From contig QJNS01000014.1 in NCBI GenBank assembly GCA_004154925.1, forward strand, positions 496,001 to 560,000: a stretch of DNA of 64,000 nucleotides, written 5' to 3'. Below, piece by piece: positions 24,705-36,234 of this stretch (the first letter of the stretch is position 1; every line of letters starts with the position of its first letter). Both the position numbers and the translations under genes were made by a program. The notes under the pieces were generated by a model. That model was not told the origin of the DNA and did no database searches. It worked only from the letters and a program-made list of their open reading frames with translations. This DNA comes from Monosporascus cannonballus (lineage: Eukaryota; Ascomycota; Sordariomycetes; Xylariales).

Positions 24705-26673
24705 TCATTCGATGGGCGTCGGTTGAGGCATTGGGATCATGCGTTCGTCATAACCAACGCAGACATAAACGCCGAGCTGCAAGTTCCGACAGTCTGTGCC
24801 AACACTCGGGTTCCACTTGTAGAAGTCCGCCAGGGTGACATTATTCGCCTTGGTCACCTTATCGCAGGTGTCTCCGCTCTTGACCTTGTAGAACTTGCTG
24901 CAACCCTCGGTCATGCCGTCCTGGACCGGCCGGGGGGTTGGCACCGGGTCGGGGATGGGCTCGGGGGTGTAGTCGGACCTGTCTGGGGTACACACGGCTG
25001 GGAACCTGGTCATAGGGGTAGGTGACGGCATCCCAGTGGTGTAGAGGCAATACTTCTCGTACAAGTTGGAACACGCTGGGGGTACCATTGAGTCGTCCTC
25101 CGGGTCATATCCGTGGGCCCAGTCGTCTTCAGTGATCCAGCAATACTTTGTCCACTCTCTTGCCTCGTCCCACTTTGGGTCATTAATGATGATCTGTTCA
25201 GGAGGTGGAGTAAAGTCGGGATCCCAGGGCCGCGTCCACTGCATCGTGTGTAATCAGCAACTGTCTTTCTGCGGGTAGGGATTCGAGGTTGAATTGCTTA
25301 CTGTTCCAACCCCATCCGTGGGGTCGGTCACTACAACTCCTGTCTCCCACTCCGTGAACCAGGGGTTGTCCCTAGATGTGAGGTTAGATATGCTGGGATT
25401 ATGGAACGGTTTTCGGCTGGCGACTCACAATGTCGCAATCGGCCTGCGAGATTCAGTAATTTTGGTTGGGAAGTTATCAACCCCTGGTGGGCTGTATTGT
25501 GCCAGCAGTTATCAGCTATCGCCATTCATCATCCAAGAATATGGGCGGGTCAGTATGAGAGGGGCACTCACGAGACGCAGATGCTTCGGCCAACTATATC
25601 TTCCAGAGTTTGGTTCATGGAGCTCTCGCACATGTTCTCAAGGGTCCTAAGGCTCGATTCAGTATGATGGCTCAAAACGGGGAGAGCCACGAGAAACAGT
25701 GTCGCTTACGGGTTCCAAGATTTCAGCTGTACAAGGTTGAAACCTCGACCTTGCACTATGCTCTGGCACGTTTCGCCGCTTTCAACGGTGTGCAGGTTGC
25801 AGCTGTCACCAATGCACAGCTTCGTCCCGACGGTCAGCGAGTTACATTGGTAATCAAGACCGTTGTCATAGATCAATCGATCTATTGCGACTGAGTTCGC
25901 TTGCGATATAGACTTGCAAGTATCGCCTTGTGCCACTATGTAAGTTTTGCCACGGCAGGGCCTTCGGGTTGGAGTAGGCCCGACTGGTGTCGTCGGCGGT
26001 GGCGGCCTTGAGGTATAGGTCCAGGGGTAATCCGAAGGTGAAGCCTTGCAGCTGGATAGCATTTTCTTAAAGCCGTCCACCGCCACCTTTCCCCTCCCAT
26101 AGTCGGAGCTCACCATGACGGCACCATACTTGAGCGCACACTCCGAGCATTCGGTCTTATTGCCAGCACGCAGCTCTGCCAGGCAATAGCCATCACTGTT
26201 AAAAACTCGACCAGTCAATATGTAGATCCACGAACTTCCTTCACTTTGACTACCCCGCTGGGTGGTTCTACATACGCATCAGAAAGGCACGCGAGAGTAT
26301 GCGCCCAAACGAAACCGTCGGCTAAAACCTTCGGAGATTGGGTTAAACTTGACCCCTTCCAGAGACGATAGTACGTATCGCCACAACCACTGGCGATATT
26401 CTTTTGAAAAGTCTCCAGTGACAAGCGGCAGGCCGAGCCACAGAACTCGTCTAATGCGCCGTCGGGGATGATCTCGCCATTGGCGGCGTTATCTGGTTTC
26501 ACCAGGAGTTCGCAGGTAATATTCTGAGTCAGTTGTGCTCGACACCTTGCCGGAACAGACGTCGGAATATCTCCCGGTTTGTTCCAGAGCTTGATGCCGT
26601 AGACTGAAGGAAGAAAGAGTGAAACTAAGGGGATCATGGCCAACATGGTGGTTAAGGAACGGGCAAACTTCAT
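24705..26673 (-). CDS. Secreted multi-LysM chitin-binding protein
   Basis: Six exons fit: 26,276-26,673, 25,710-26,195, 25,572-25,646, 25,429-25,491, 25,302-25,371 and 24,705-25,238. All introns are GT-AG, 57-80 bases, and frame is kept to give 541 residues. Residues 1-26 form a signal peptide (ATG, basic start, hydrophobic run to SVYG). LysM-type segments lie at about 213-261 (CRGKTYIVAQGDTC ... GTKLCIG), about 265-325 (weaker: VESGETC ... WNP ... ICVSPPG, assembled over four exons) and about 477-525 (CSKFYKVKSGDTC ... WNPSVGTDC ... YVCVGY). Pro/Thr-rich linkers separate them. Such proteins bind chitin or chitin oligomers outside the cell, to hide fungal chitin from host receptors or protect the wall from chitinases. 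It lies head-to-head with the large chitinase, 1.3 kb apart, an arrangement known for fungal subgroup-C chitinases. That the pair is co-regulated is inference. Confidence 0.85.
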
Positions 26674-27985
26674 GGCTATGGCCAGAACGAAGCCCGCAGC
26701 ACAGCAGCAAACGGTTTTGCAGAAAGTAAGATAGGGACTCGCTTCGTTGAAGTGGATTGCCTAAACACCTGTATGCAAATGCATAGCAACACAGTCTTTC
26801 GCCAAGGAAACCAGTGGCCGTATTTCCTTACTAGAGGGGTAAAATACCACTAGTGTGGAAGAGTCTACGCTAAAGACGGGATAGGAAATCCCACAGTCGC
26901 GTAACTTTGAAGAGAGGAGAAGTCCTTACGATATCTGTCAAAACGAAATTCTTTCTCGTTAGGGATTGTCAAGGTCCGCCTCCCTGGGTCTGCGAAATTA
27001 GTCTTCTCAGGTAGGACTGCTGTGCCGCACCCCCGCCCTTCTTTCCTCAGGCGTCGAGACTGCGGCGGTTCATGGAAAAGCCGTGTATCGTCGCATATCG
27101 GCCTTACCAAGCCGCATAAGGATTATAGACGTTGGGTCTTCAGCAATAGGTTAGGCCCGTCGAGTTACACCCCTCACCTTGGCACTTCGTTTTCGGAGAT
27201 GGCATGGTTATATCTAGGCTTACACCTCGCAACCCTTATTTACATCCACATGGCTAAGATATAAACTCTTCTTCTGAAGAACACCTCTTTGGGGCTGGAA
27301 TGGAAATTTCATTCGCCAGACCCCAGTCAGGGATCTTACGCCCCCAGCCGCGGTCCTACGCCTTTGACCTAAAATCACACGTTTTCTTGATTCACGTATG
27401 CAGCATATCAGGTACGATGTATCGCCCTACTCGGACCCTGCATTAGTGAAGGACGTTGCCTCTAGTGACCACCAGTGGTAGCATGCCAATATGTCGTCGT
27501 GCGGCGCAATGCCACCATTGTTCACCAACTGCATCCGAACTGCTCTCTAGTCAGGAGGAGCTGTTGGATTAGGTTACTCCTGAATAATTTCCAATCACAC
27601 TTGGCGTGGCAAAAGTAAGCCAGGAGGGCTATGCGAGTCCTTCCAACCACAGCAACTCTTTGCGCTGATGCAATGTCCTCGACGATTTACCTGTTAGCAG
27701 CGGAGTCGAACTAACGATTCTTCGGCTCTAGAATGGAGGCTGCCGTATAGAGCTCCGGGGCGTCGAGCCCAAGCACTTCACGTAACGCGACAAGACCTGA
27801 GTAAATAGAGAGTCCTAGGATGTCATTGGATTGCTTTATTCTGAAACTCGGTTTTTTTTTTTTTTTTTTTTTTTTGAAAACCTTCTAGCCTGACTAGAGG
27901 AAATTACTCGTTCGGTTGTCAAATACCTTCATTCTTTCGCCGCCCCTCTGTCTCCGGTTATTGTGGCATTCCCTTATTTTCCATC
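26674..27985. promoter_or_regulatory. Divergent intergenic region between LysM and chitinase genes
   Basis: 1.3 kb lying upstream of both genes, so it probably holds both promoters. The only striking element is a run of 24 T at 27,852-27,875, about 110 bases before the chitinase ATG. Short open frames here look like chance. No TATA box or named operator could be assigned with confidence. Confidence 0.5.
27852..27875 (+). repeat. T24 homopolymer tract
   Basis: Twenty-four consecutive T, preceded by G and followed by GAAAACC, upstream of the chitinase start. Poly(dA:dT) tracts exclude nucleosomes in fungal promoters, so a promoter role is plausible. Its length is also prone to sequencing and replication slippage. 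Confidence 0.7.
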
Positions 27986-30900
27986 ATGAAGCGATCATAT
28001 AGTAGACTTGGCCTAAACATTCCTTTACTAGCACTCGTTTTCTTGACGATCATTTCTCCATTTCTACATGTCGCTGCTCAACAGAATGCGCTTTGCAGTG
28101 AAGCAAACCCTTGCAAAGTAGGCTGCTGTAGTAAGAACGGGATTTGCGGCTTCACGGAAGCCCATTGCGGGGACGGCTGCAAAGGCAACTGCGACGCGAA
28201 GGCTGAGTGCGGAGAGTATGCCCCTGAAGCCAACCAGGACTGCCCCATCAACGTGTGCTGCAGCCGGCACGGCTTTTGTGGCGTAACAGAGGAGTTCTGT
28301 GGAGACGGATGCCAGAAGAACAGCGAAGGAGGTGAGTGACCTGCAGTACACGTGCTTGAATGACTCTCATACTGACGAATCTTGATATAGGGGGGTGCGG
28401 AGAACCTAAGTATGTACGCAACTAGATATTTGCAGCTGCCGTAATGCTAACCTCCCGAACAGGCGAAATTCATGTGCCGGTAGGGATCCTGACACCCTGA
28501 AGCTCAGGAGGCGCATTGCCTACTATGAGATTTTCACCGAGGGAAGAAGCTGCGGTGTTAAGGAGCCCGAGGACCTTCCCCTGGCGCCTTTGACACATCT
28601 GAACCTTGCGTTTGTGAACTTCGATGAGAATTGGGAACTAGTAGATGAGCATCAGAACTGGGTCAGGCGAGCTGCGCTTCGCAAGCTCGAATATCCGAAC
28701 TTGCGTATCAACATCGCTATAGGCGGATGGGCCTTCAATGATGTACGTTGGCCACCTTCCCCTTATCCTTCCCCAATTTCTGCACTATGAAGAATTTTCA
28801 CGGCTCCTTACTCTGTGACTTTCGTGAAAGCAGCTGACAGACCGGATACACATCTTTCGGACGTAGAGCTTTTGAAGAGTCACTAACATGCAATATTGCA
28901 GCCACCTACCTCGACCTACTTCTCCGATATGGCTTCAACGTAGGAGTCTCGCCAGAAGTTTGTTAAGTCGGTGATTAGGTATCTGCAGATGTATGGCCTT
29001 GACGGTGTCGATATCGATTGGGAATACCCTGTCGCCCCGGATCGCGGTGGCCAGAAGGACGATGGGACCAATTATGTCGTACTACTGGCAGATCTTCGGG
29101 AAGAGTTCGATGCCATCGGCGCTGGATGGGAGATATCGGTAGCCATCCCTTCCAGTTACTGGTACCTCCGTGGTTTTGAGCTCAAGTCTATGGAAAAATA
29201 CGTCGACTATTTCAACCTCATGTCTTACGACATCTACGGCATGTGGGACTATGACAACGAGTGGACGGGACCATACCTCAAGGGCCATACTGACTGGTCT
29301 AAGATCGACGAAGGCCTCGATCTGCTATGGCGCAATGGCATTTCTCCAGATAACGTGGTCATGGGCTTTGGTTTCTACGGACGTTCCTTTACCATGAAGG
29401 ACACGAACTGCATCCAGCCCAATGGCGTGTGCGAGTTCAGCGCGGGCGGCAGGCCTGGGACTTGCACTGGCGAGGCGGGCGTTCTGGCGTACTACGAGAT
29501 TGCCAGTAGGAATCATACACTGGACGTGGCGCGTTTCTATGAAAAGAGCACGACGGTGAAATGGAATGTGTTCGAGGCTAGCCAGTGGGTTAGTTATGAC
29601 GACTGGGAATCGTTCCCCGACAAGCTGAACAACCTGGCATCCAGGTGCCTTTCGGGTCTGATGATTTGGGCTATTGACCAGGACACTCCCGAGTTCAAAG
29701 CAATGGGTGAGCTTTTCGGCGACTACTCGCATTTAGAACTCGACGGCTTGGACCGTGACACTGCCGAGAAGTTGCACGACATGTTTGGCCAGTATAACGG
29801 TCAGGACTGTTTCGTCACGGAGAAATGTACCGACGGCACCGCTGATGAAAGAGGACCGGGGCAAGTTTGCCCAGCTGGGTACATGTCCGTTGAGACTGCA
29901 CACAACCCTCTCCAGCGCTACCCACACAAGCTAGATGGCGAGTGTAAGGAGGGCTGGTTCCGGCATATATGCTGTCCCAAGAACTCAATGCCTCACGACT
30001 GCGAGTGGGTGGGACTGCCCGAGAGGAGTGCGTTCGGATGCACGAGGCAGTGTGGTCGTGGTACCTTCGAGTTGAACCGGGACGACGCCAAGGACGCAAA
30101 GGGTGAAGCTATGTGCTACCAAGGCACCCGAAAGCTGTGTTGTCGGTCAACACAGCTATTCGATGATTCTTGCTACTTTGAGAAGTGCGAGGGGCCGCTC
30201 TTAGAGACTGAGTTTCCTACGTGCCTTGGTAGCTGGGACTATTACACCTTCCGCCACGACAAACCCAAGGACGACGGCCTATGCCGGGAAGAATATGGGA
30301 CCCGTGGCAGTCCCTTCACGAAGCCTTTCAAAAGCGCCCTCTGCTGTCATAAAGATCGACCATTTAAAAATTGCAGGTGGTCGAACTTTATCAAAGATAG
30401 TATTGTCGTCCGAGACCCTGAGAGGATGTGCCTCCCTTCGCCGTGTGGGAAGGACCAGATACAAATTGCGAAAGCCAAGACTCCCCCTGTATCACCTAAC
30501 AACGACGGTATAATGACCGTGGACTGCGATGCCGTTCCCCTTCCACCAAACTATGACCCTTACTTCCCCTACTGTTGTGACCCCCCAGCCAAATGGAGCG
30601 AGGACTGGCCTATTGACCCGGAGGATCTCTGGGAGGAGCACTTCAACAACCGGGAAGAAGACAAGGCCATATGGGAATATAGCCAAAATTTCCCTAATAA
30701 TGATGCGGACGGAGTTCGAGGTGATCCGACTGATATCGATGGGTCTGACGCGTTCGGATTCATGATGCTGAACGGCAAAGAAGAGGCCATTGATGACAAC
30801 TTCGGCGCATCGCACACAGTCGTGACAGCGGACCCCAGCCCTTCCAAGGTCAAGCGAGAGGTCATTACCACCAACCAGACCTTGATCGACGATGTATTTG

Positions 30901-33900
30901 AGCACTCGGAGGAGACCTTCTTTGTCTATTGCAACTATCCTACAGGCTCCAAACCATGCGAAGCCGTATGGAAAGGCGGTGTTGAGGACACAATAATTCG
31001 ACTCCCGGATCATGTGGGTGAAGGCCCCTTTGCTCGCGTCGTGAGCATGGAACCAGCCGACGAGGAATACCAACTACCATCACACCACATCAACCACAGA
31101 TCTCTATCTGCGCTGCATGATAATCCTGTCTACAAGGTCAAGATAGACTACAACTTCCATATGGCAAGGCAAGATCGTGGTAATGTGCAGATCCGGATTG
31201 ACTACACCAACCTACTGGGCTACTGGGACGAGGTCACCGCTGCCGAAATGAGGAAAAAGAAGCGCAGCCGTATTATGTGGGAGGATGAGTTCGACGACGA
31301 CACCTTCCACATGGGACACTTCCGCGAGCGTGTCAAGCGCGCCGAAAAGGCCGAGCCAGAGCTGAGAAGGCGAAGGGCGAAGCGAAACTCCGAGTTTGTT
31401 GATACCACGGTTCCCTTGGACTTCAACAATCTGGACCGTGATGACTGCGAGGACACGACAAAGTCCACCATGTCGAAACGGGATAGCGTGGAGAAGCGTT
31501 GGTGGGGCACATTCAAGGACTGGATTGCGAGGCTTACGACGGTCCAAGATGGGGCAAAGGGCGACCTCCCTCTCGACTATGCCAACGACATCAAGATCTT
31601 CGAGGCTCGGGCCGGCTGCCCCGGTAGGGCCTACTCGGCCAAGCTGAGGGCTGACCTGCAGATAGGGATGAGCATGCAGGCCAGGTATGCCTACTACTAC
31701 TCGGGCACCTTCATCCCCCCTACGAAGCCTCACATGTTCTTTTACTTCGGTATCGAACCCGAGGCCAACATAGGATTGAAACTTGTGGGAGACGCCCGCC
31801 TTGGCTTCGGCAGCGGACGGAAGAAGCTCGTCGACACCATCGGCTACCCTGGCTTAGCCGTGAAAGGAATTGCTGCGGTTGGGCCAACCTTGGACGTCTA
31901 CGGAGAGGTGAGCCTACCATCAAGGACCTTTACTCTAGGCTATAATACTGACAGGGGACATCTCGGGTACTTTAGATGAAAGGTGAAGTCAACGTCCACG
32001 GTGAGCTGCGGGCAGGCGTCGAAATCAAGTTCGACAAAGCAGAGGTAAGAAACAATGTCAAACCTTTAAAGCTCGTCGCCGATAGTTGTGCCTAGGCATA
32101 CTGGCCGCAGGATGACGGCAATATCAACGAGTACGATGACTACCTCGACTTGGGCCTTAAGGACGACATGCCGCGAAAACCTAAGAATGGTCGTAAGTAC
32201 TACTTTCCTAATGCTCTAATGAGATTATAAAAGAAATCTTGATGTCGAGATTCTTACTGATTGTCGAACATAGCTACCATTGAGCCTGTATTTGAAGCAG
32301 GTGTTAGGCTTGAAGCGGGATTAAGTCTTATCGTCCAGCCAGAGGCAAGTACACTCTGATAGTTGTAACATCCATAGGCTAAGTACAGGCTGCTGACTTC
32401 TCGTACTTGTTACAGGCCAACGTTGGTATTAAGGTTGGTGGCGGCAAATGGGTTGGCGGAAGAACCTTAGGTATATTAGCAGACGTGATCGCGCCCTATT
32501 TCGACTAACATACTTCTGTTCAGTCGACGCCCAGCTCACTGCGTTCCTCTTTTCCGCAATCAAATTCGACGCAAGGGGCACCTGGAAATCTGTGACTAAC
32601 ACATGGGCGTATTCCTACGGCGTATATCTCTTCTACAATGTCGGATACAAAGCCAAGGCCACCGTCCTTGATTGGATAGGATGGTCTACCGGTGAGAGGA
32701 AGGTGCATAATTATCTGATCCGATTAACATCATATGGCTACTCTAACCTTTCGAAGGCTTACAACAAAGACCGACGTTTTGATATTTATGGACCCGTCAC
32801 GGGGGAAATTCAATTGGGCGGTGGGAGTACGAAGAGTATGCTTGGCGCTGCTGAAGATTTGTTTTCTCACAACAACATGACGGTCTATGATCCCGCGCGT
32901 GCTGTCTTCTCACGGGCGGACGATGAAGATGGTAGGATGATTCTAAACCCATTCGCCAGTGGCCTCACACTAACGTTACACTTTGGAACAGATCCCGGTT
33001 CGCCGACGTTCACTAACCCAATCACCTGTAGCGCGGGTGATTCGAAGGCGGTCACTCTGCCGGAACTGAGATGTAAGTCCTCAACCAATGCAGTCCTAGG
33101 AGGATTAGGCACTTTTCGTCAAGTTCCTGGGTTAACCCCCCTGTGATTTACAAGTCAACTGTGCTGCCTTCCCCCCGATGCAACTCAAGGGCGTCTACAC
33201 TACGAAAGGCTTATGCGACGGGTATAAGAAGACTAGCGGGTTGCCGATGACGCTCACACATTCGCCCACCTACAAAGATCCCAATGGAAAGTACGACTAT
33301 ATCAAGAAACGCAATGAAAAGAAACGTGGCGACCAGTGTCCAGAGAGCTGGTGCAAATCCACGACGCAGGCGATGCATGCCGCTATCGGCTGGACAGACC
33401 CCAAAAAAAAGATATTGGAATGTGACGAGTTCCCATGGGCATCCAGTGAAGAGGGTGGCCACTTCAAGCCCGCAGGCGAGCGTAATACCGAATGCGTGCC
33501 CAGCATACAGAACGCCCGAGGTGGAAGTTGTCTCAGTAAGTTGGAAACTATTTGTGGCGCTGTGCAGTGTTAGCTGGACTAACGAGACAGAACTCCTTTC
33601 TCGTTTGCAATCAAACGTGGGCAAGATGGAGCCTGGCATCAAGAATATCGACGATCGGAAGGATCAGTGGGTCCGCTGGGGCGGAAAGAATAACGCCGAT
33701 TTTGACTGTAAGAATCAGCGCGGCACTTTCCGTTTTGCTGGATCCGTTGCTAAACCGCGCTCGTTTATAGGGTGGTTCACGGAAGGGAAGACGCTGGGCT
33801 CAAATCAGATCAAGCAGCGCTTTACCGAGTATACAGAAAAACAGCCAATCCCTGTTGGCTTCGGGCATCCCGGTCCCCTATGGGTACGTCGTATCCAGAT

Positions 33901-34697
33901 TGTTAACGACAAGTATTTTTCAACACGATGCTAACTATTTCAACCAATAGACTAAGGGTGACAAGTTCAGTTGGGTTTTCAAAAGGAACTACACCTTCAG
34001 TATAATCGACGACGGTACTAAATCGAGCGAGTGGTGGGGCGCCACAGGAAAGTCGTTCCTTGTAAGGAACAAGCAGTTTAGGTATCCGAATGACTATGCT
34101 TCTGTCGTCTGCGGTAAGTTTTCTTCCCCGGTCAATCACATCATGGGCCCTCTGTCGCGTCTTCGACTCACTGAGGGCCGTTCCAAGGCATCAACATATT
34201 CGACCAAACCGACTATTACAAGTATCCCACCTCTATAGGGAGGGAATACAATGCCCTTTGCATTACGGCGACAACTCTACCTCGTAAGTTATTTTCCTTA
34301 CGCGGGACCTAACTTTATCGAGTTCTTAAGCCGCCATGGAGAACAGGATCCTAAACTTACTCGTTCCAGCTGTTGGTTCTGGATGGGACGACCAGTATTC
34401 CGTAGCTAATTGCAAGGTCGACTTCGGCACCACCGTAACTAAGCGATCGGATATTGGGAACGAGACCAAGGAATTCAAGATCGAGTGTGAGTATCTATTG
34501 ATATATAATGCTTCTCTGGCGACAAAGCAGATTGGGCTAGGACTAACAAGACTACTTTAAACCTTGCAGATATCATCGATGACGAGGACTCTACCTTACC
34601 CCTGAAAGACTGGTTGCAAATGGATGAGAATGGCGAGATAGGGGCTTTTGAAGATGCTGAAGATACGCAATGGATGACCCCGCTGGAGGAAAGCTGA
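27986..34697 (+). CDS. Large secreted chitinase (hevein x2 - GH18 - NucA/NucB DNase-like), killer-toxin-like; one in-frame stop
   Basis: Fifteen exons fit: 27,986-28,331; 28,391-28,409; 28,463-28,742; 28,902-31,907; 31,976-32,044; 32,096-32,192; 32,274-32,344; 32,416-32,470; 32,524-33,072; 33,155-33,535; 33,591-33,883; 33,951-34,113; 34,188-34,283; 34,370-34,486; 34,570-34,697. Frame is kept throughout (about 1,890 codons). Residues 1-31 are a signal peptide. Two hevein-type chitin-binding domains lie at about 37-69 and 75-110. GH18 spans about 137-480 with DGVDIDWEYP (catalytic Glu 256), MSYDIYG and MIWAIDQD. A Cys-rich region follows, then four dibasic sites (about 1,028, 1,043, 1,075, 1,081) suited to Kex2 cleavage. 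At about 1,587-1,599 CDEFPWA...EEGG matches the NucA/NucB nuclease motif. This suits a rival-killing or remodelling chitinase. The TAG at codon 229 would stop translation before the active site, so the allele may be dead. A 39-base in-frame intron (28,940-28,978) could remove it but would be unusually short and would cut conserved GH18 sequence. Confidence 0.8.
28391..28409 (+). other. 19-nt microexon of the chitinase gene
   Basis: Lies between a 59-nt intron (28,332-28,390) and a 53-nt intron (28,410-28,462). It is needed to keep frame and to join the second hevein domain to GH18 through a Gly-Cys-Gly linker, as usual in these chitinases. Confidence 0.7.
28941..28943 (+). other. In-frame TAG inside the GH18 domain of the chitinase
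   Basis: Exon 4 starts at 28,902 in phase 0, and the fourteenth codon is TAG. Conserved GH18 residues continue in the same frame on both sides (FSDMAS before; RQKFVKSVI and the catalytic motif after). A single C-to-T change in CpA context, the RIP target, would account for it. A sequencing error or stop readthrough cannot be excluded. Confidence 0.75.
32345..32415 (+). other. GC-AG intron of the chitinase gene
   Basis: The donor reads CAGAG|GCAAGT, a perfect consensus except for GC in place of GT, and the acceptor is TTACAG. Removing these 71 bases joins VQPE to ANVGIKVG in frame, matching the usual chitinase C-terminal sequence. No GT donor nearby keeps the frame. Confidence 0.7.
33155..33535 (+). 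other. Exon encoding the NucA/NucB-type nuclease motif
   Basis: Encodes CPESWC, then CDEFPWASSEEGG, then ECVPS and NARGGS. Bacillus NucB-type DNases share DEWP/DEYP, EEGG and an N-RG-GS block; Asp, Glu and the EEGG pair are the residues tied to metal-dependent catalysis. The Cys-rich context suggests an exported, disulfide-bonded form. The domain call is by motif, not by search. Confidence 0.7.
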
Positions 34698-35189
34698 CCT
34701 TTCGAGGACCATAGCGGTGTCTACTGCGTCCGGTGGCCCCTTAGTGGGGTCGATAAGAGCTGGGCTGGCGGATGCGCTGCAAGGTAGGCACGACGTAACC
34801 CAGTTGCTATTTTGCCGATGGCATTTCATAACCGAGAGCCCTAGCCTCAACCTAAGAAATCGCTATAGACCATCCTCCCTTGGTTGTATATTACTTCAAC
34901 TTGCCTCTCAAACTTGCTTTTGGCGTGGTCACCCATGTTTATCATGCCTAAAGGCTTTATCGATGACTTATTATGGTGAAGAAACTTGAGTCGCTACTAG
35001 ACCTAGAGCATAGTGCTAGCAACTTCAAATCCTTAACCATTTCTCAAGAGTGCGAGTGGAGCAAACGCCGCGGCAGGCATATGTCAGGTGCCAAGGTGCG
35101 ACCCCCTTTCCGGGGCCCAGCGCCCCACCAGTATGGCTCCAGTTTGTGTATATATAGGGGGGCTTCGCCCCCGAGGAATTAAAAAAGGG
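34698..35189. other. 3' flank of the chitinase gene to the right edge of the island
   Basis: No gene is supported. GC-rich palindromic sequence at 35,090-35,175 leads straight into AT-rich element E4. A hairpin at 35,158-35,172 (GGGGGC, TTC loop, GCCCCC) sits at the boundary. Confidence 0.5.
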
Positions 35190-36234
35190 CAGGCATTAAT
35201 AATTATTTATTTATTATCCATATTATGAATTACCTGTTAAGTTATTTTTTTAATCTTTTATTTCGTATTTTATTGTTTTTCTTAATATATTAATTAATAC
35301 CTTTATTTATTCGCGTAAACCGTTAAATAAAAAATAATTTATAACGATTAATAAACGAAAATACTGTAAAATAGCAAAATATAAAACGATTTTTATGCGG
35401 GTTATAACAAGTTATTTGGAAAACTTCTAGATAATAAGGTTAGGAATACTTCTCGAATTATCGGCTTTAGATTAGATCCTAGAAATTATCGTTATATTAT
35501 CGAAAAAAAAAACTGAATCGCAGGATTTAAAAAAAAATAAAGCTGCAAAAAAAACGATAATACTTAATAACTTAAAAAAAATTCCTATCCTTTATATTAA
35601 ACGATATTAACGCAGTAAATTACGATGAATTTACAAAATAAGGCGGCCGGAATAAAAAATAATTTAAATTAATAATATTTAATTCACGGTATAAATGATT
35701 TTTCCGGACGGAATTAATAATTTTCTTATTAATTTAAAGGCCTATATTATGTTATTAACGGCAAATTTCGTTACGGATATAACGAAAATAATATACGTTA
35801 ATATTTATTTCGAAACTTTATATATTAAATAATAATCAAAATTCCTAATAATAAAAAAAATAATAACCCGGAATTGTTAACGTAATAAAAATTTAAAACT
35901 TAATTAGAAAATAATATCGGAAATAAAAAAACCCTTAATTTTATTACCCATATTAAGTTAATAAAAATATAATAATAACCCGGAAACAATTTTAAATTTT
36001 TTTAAATTAATACGAAATAATAAAAATAAAAAACCCTAACGATTTTTTTTAAAAAAATACGGATAATATAATTAATAATTAGGCTTATTTTTAAATTATA
36101 TAATGAAATTATTAAAAATATTATATTAAAAATAAAATAAAAATTAATAACGAAAATGTAATAAGCCGAATTTATCTTAATTATTTTATATAAAATGAAT
36201 TCGGTCAGGGAAAAAAGAAATAGAAAAATAAAAA

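Noticed and set aside
25372..25571. One 200-base intron in the LysM gene
   Set aside because: Splitting it into two introns (80 and 57 bases) around a 63-base exon restores the usual ICVSPPG ending of a LysM domain and keeps frame.
28940..28978. 39-base intron that would remove the chitinase TAG
   Set aside because: It has GT and AG ends and keeps frame, but is shorter than the other introns of this gene (51-159 bases), lacks a good branch site and would delete conserved GH18 residues. Kept only as an alternative.
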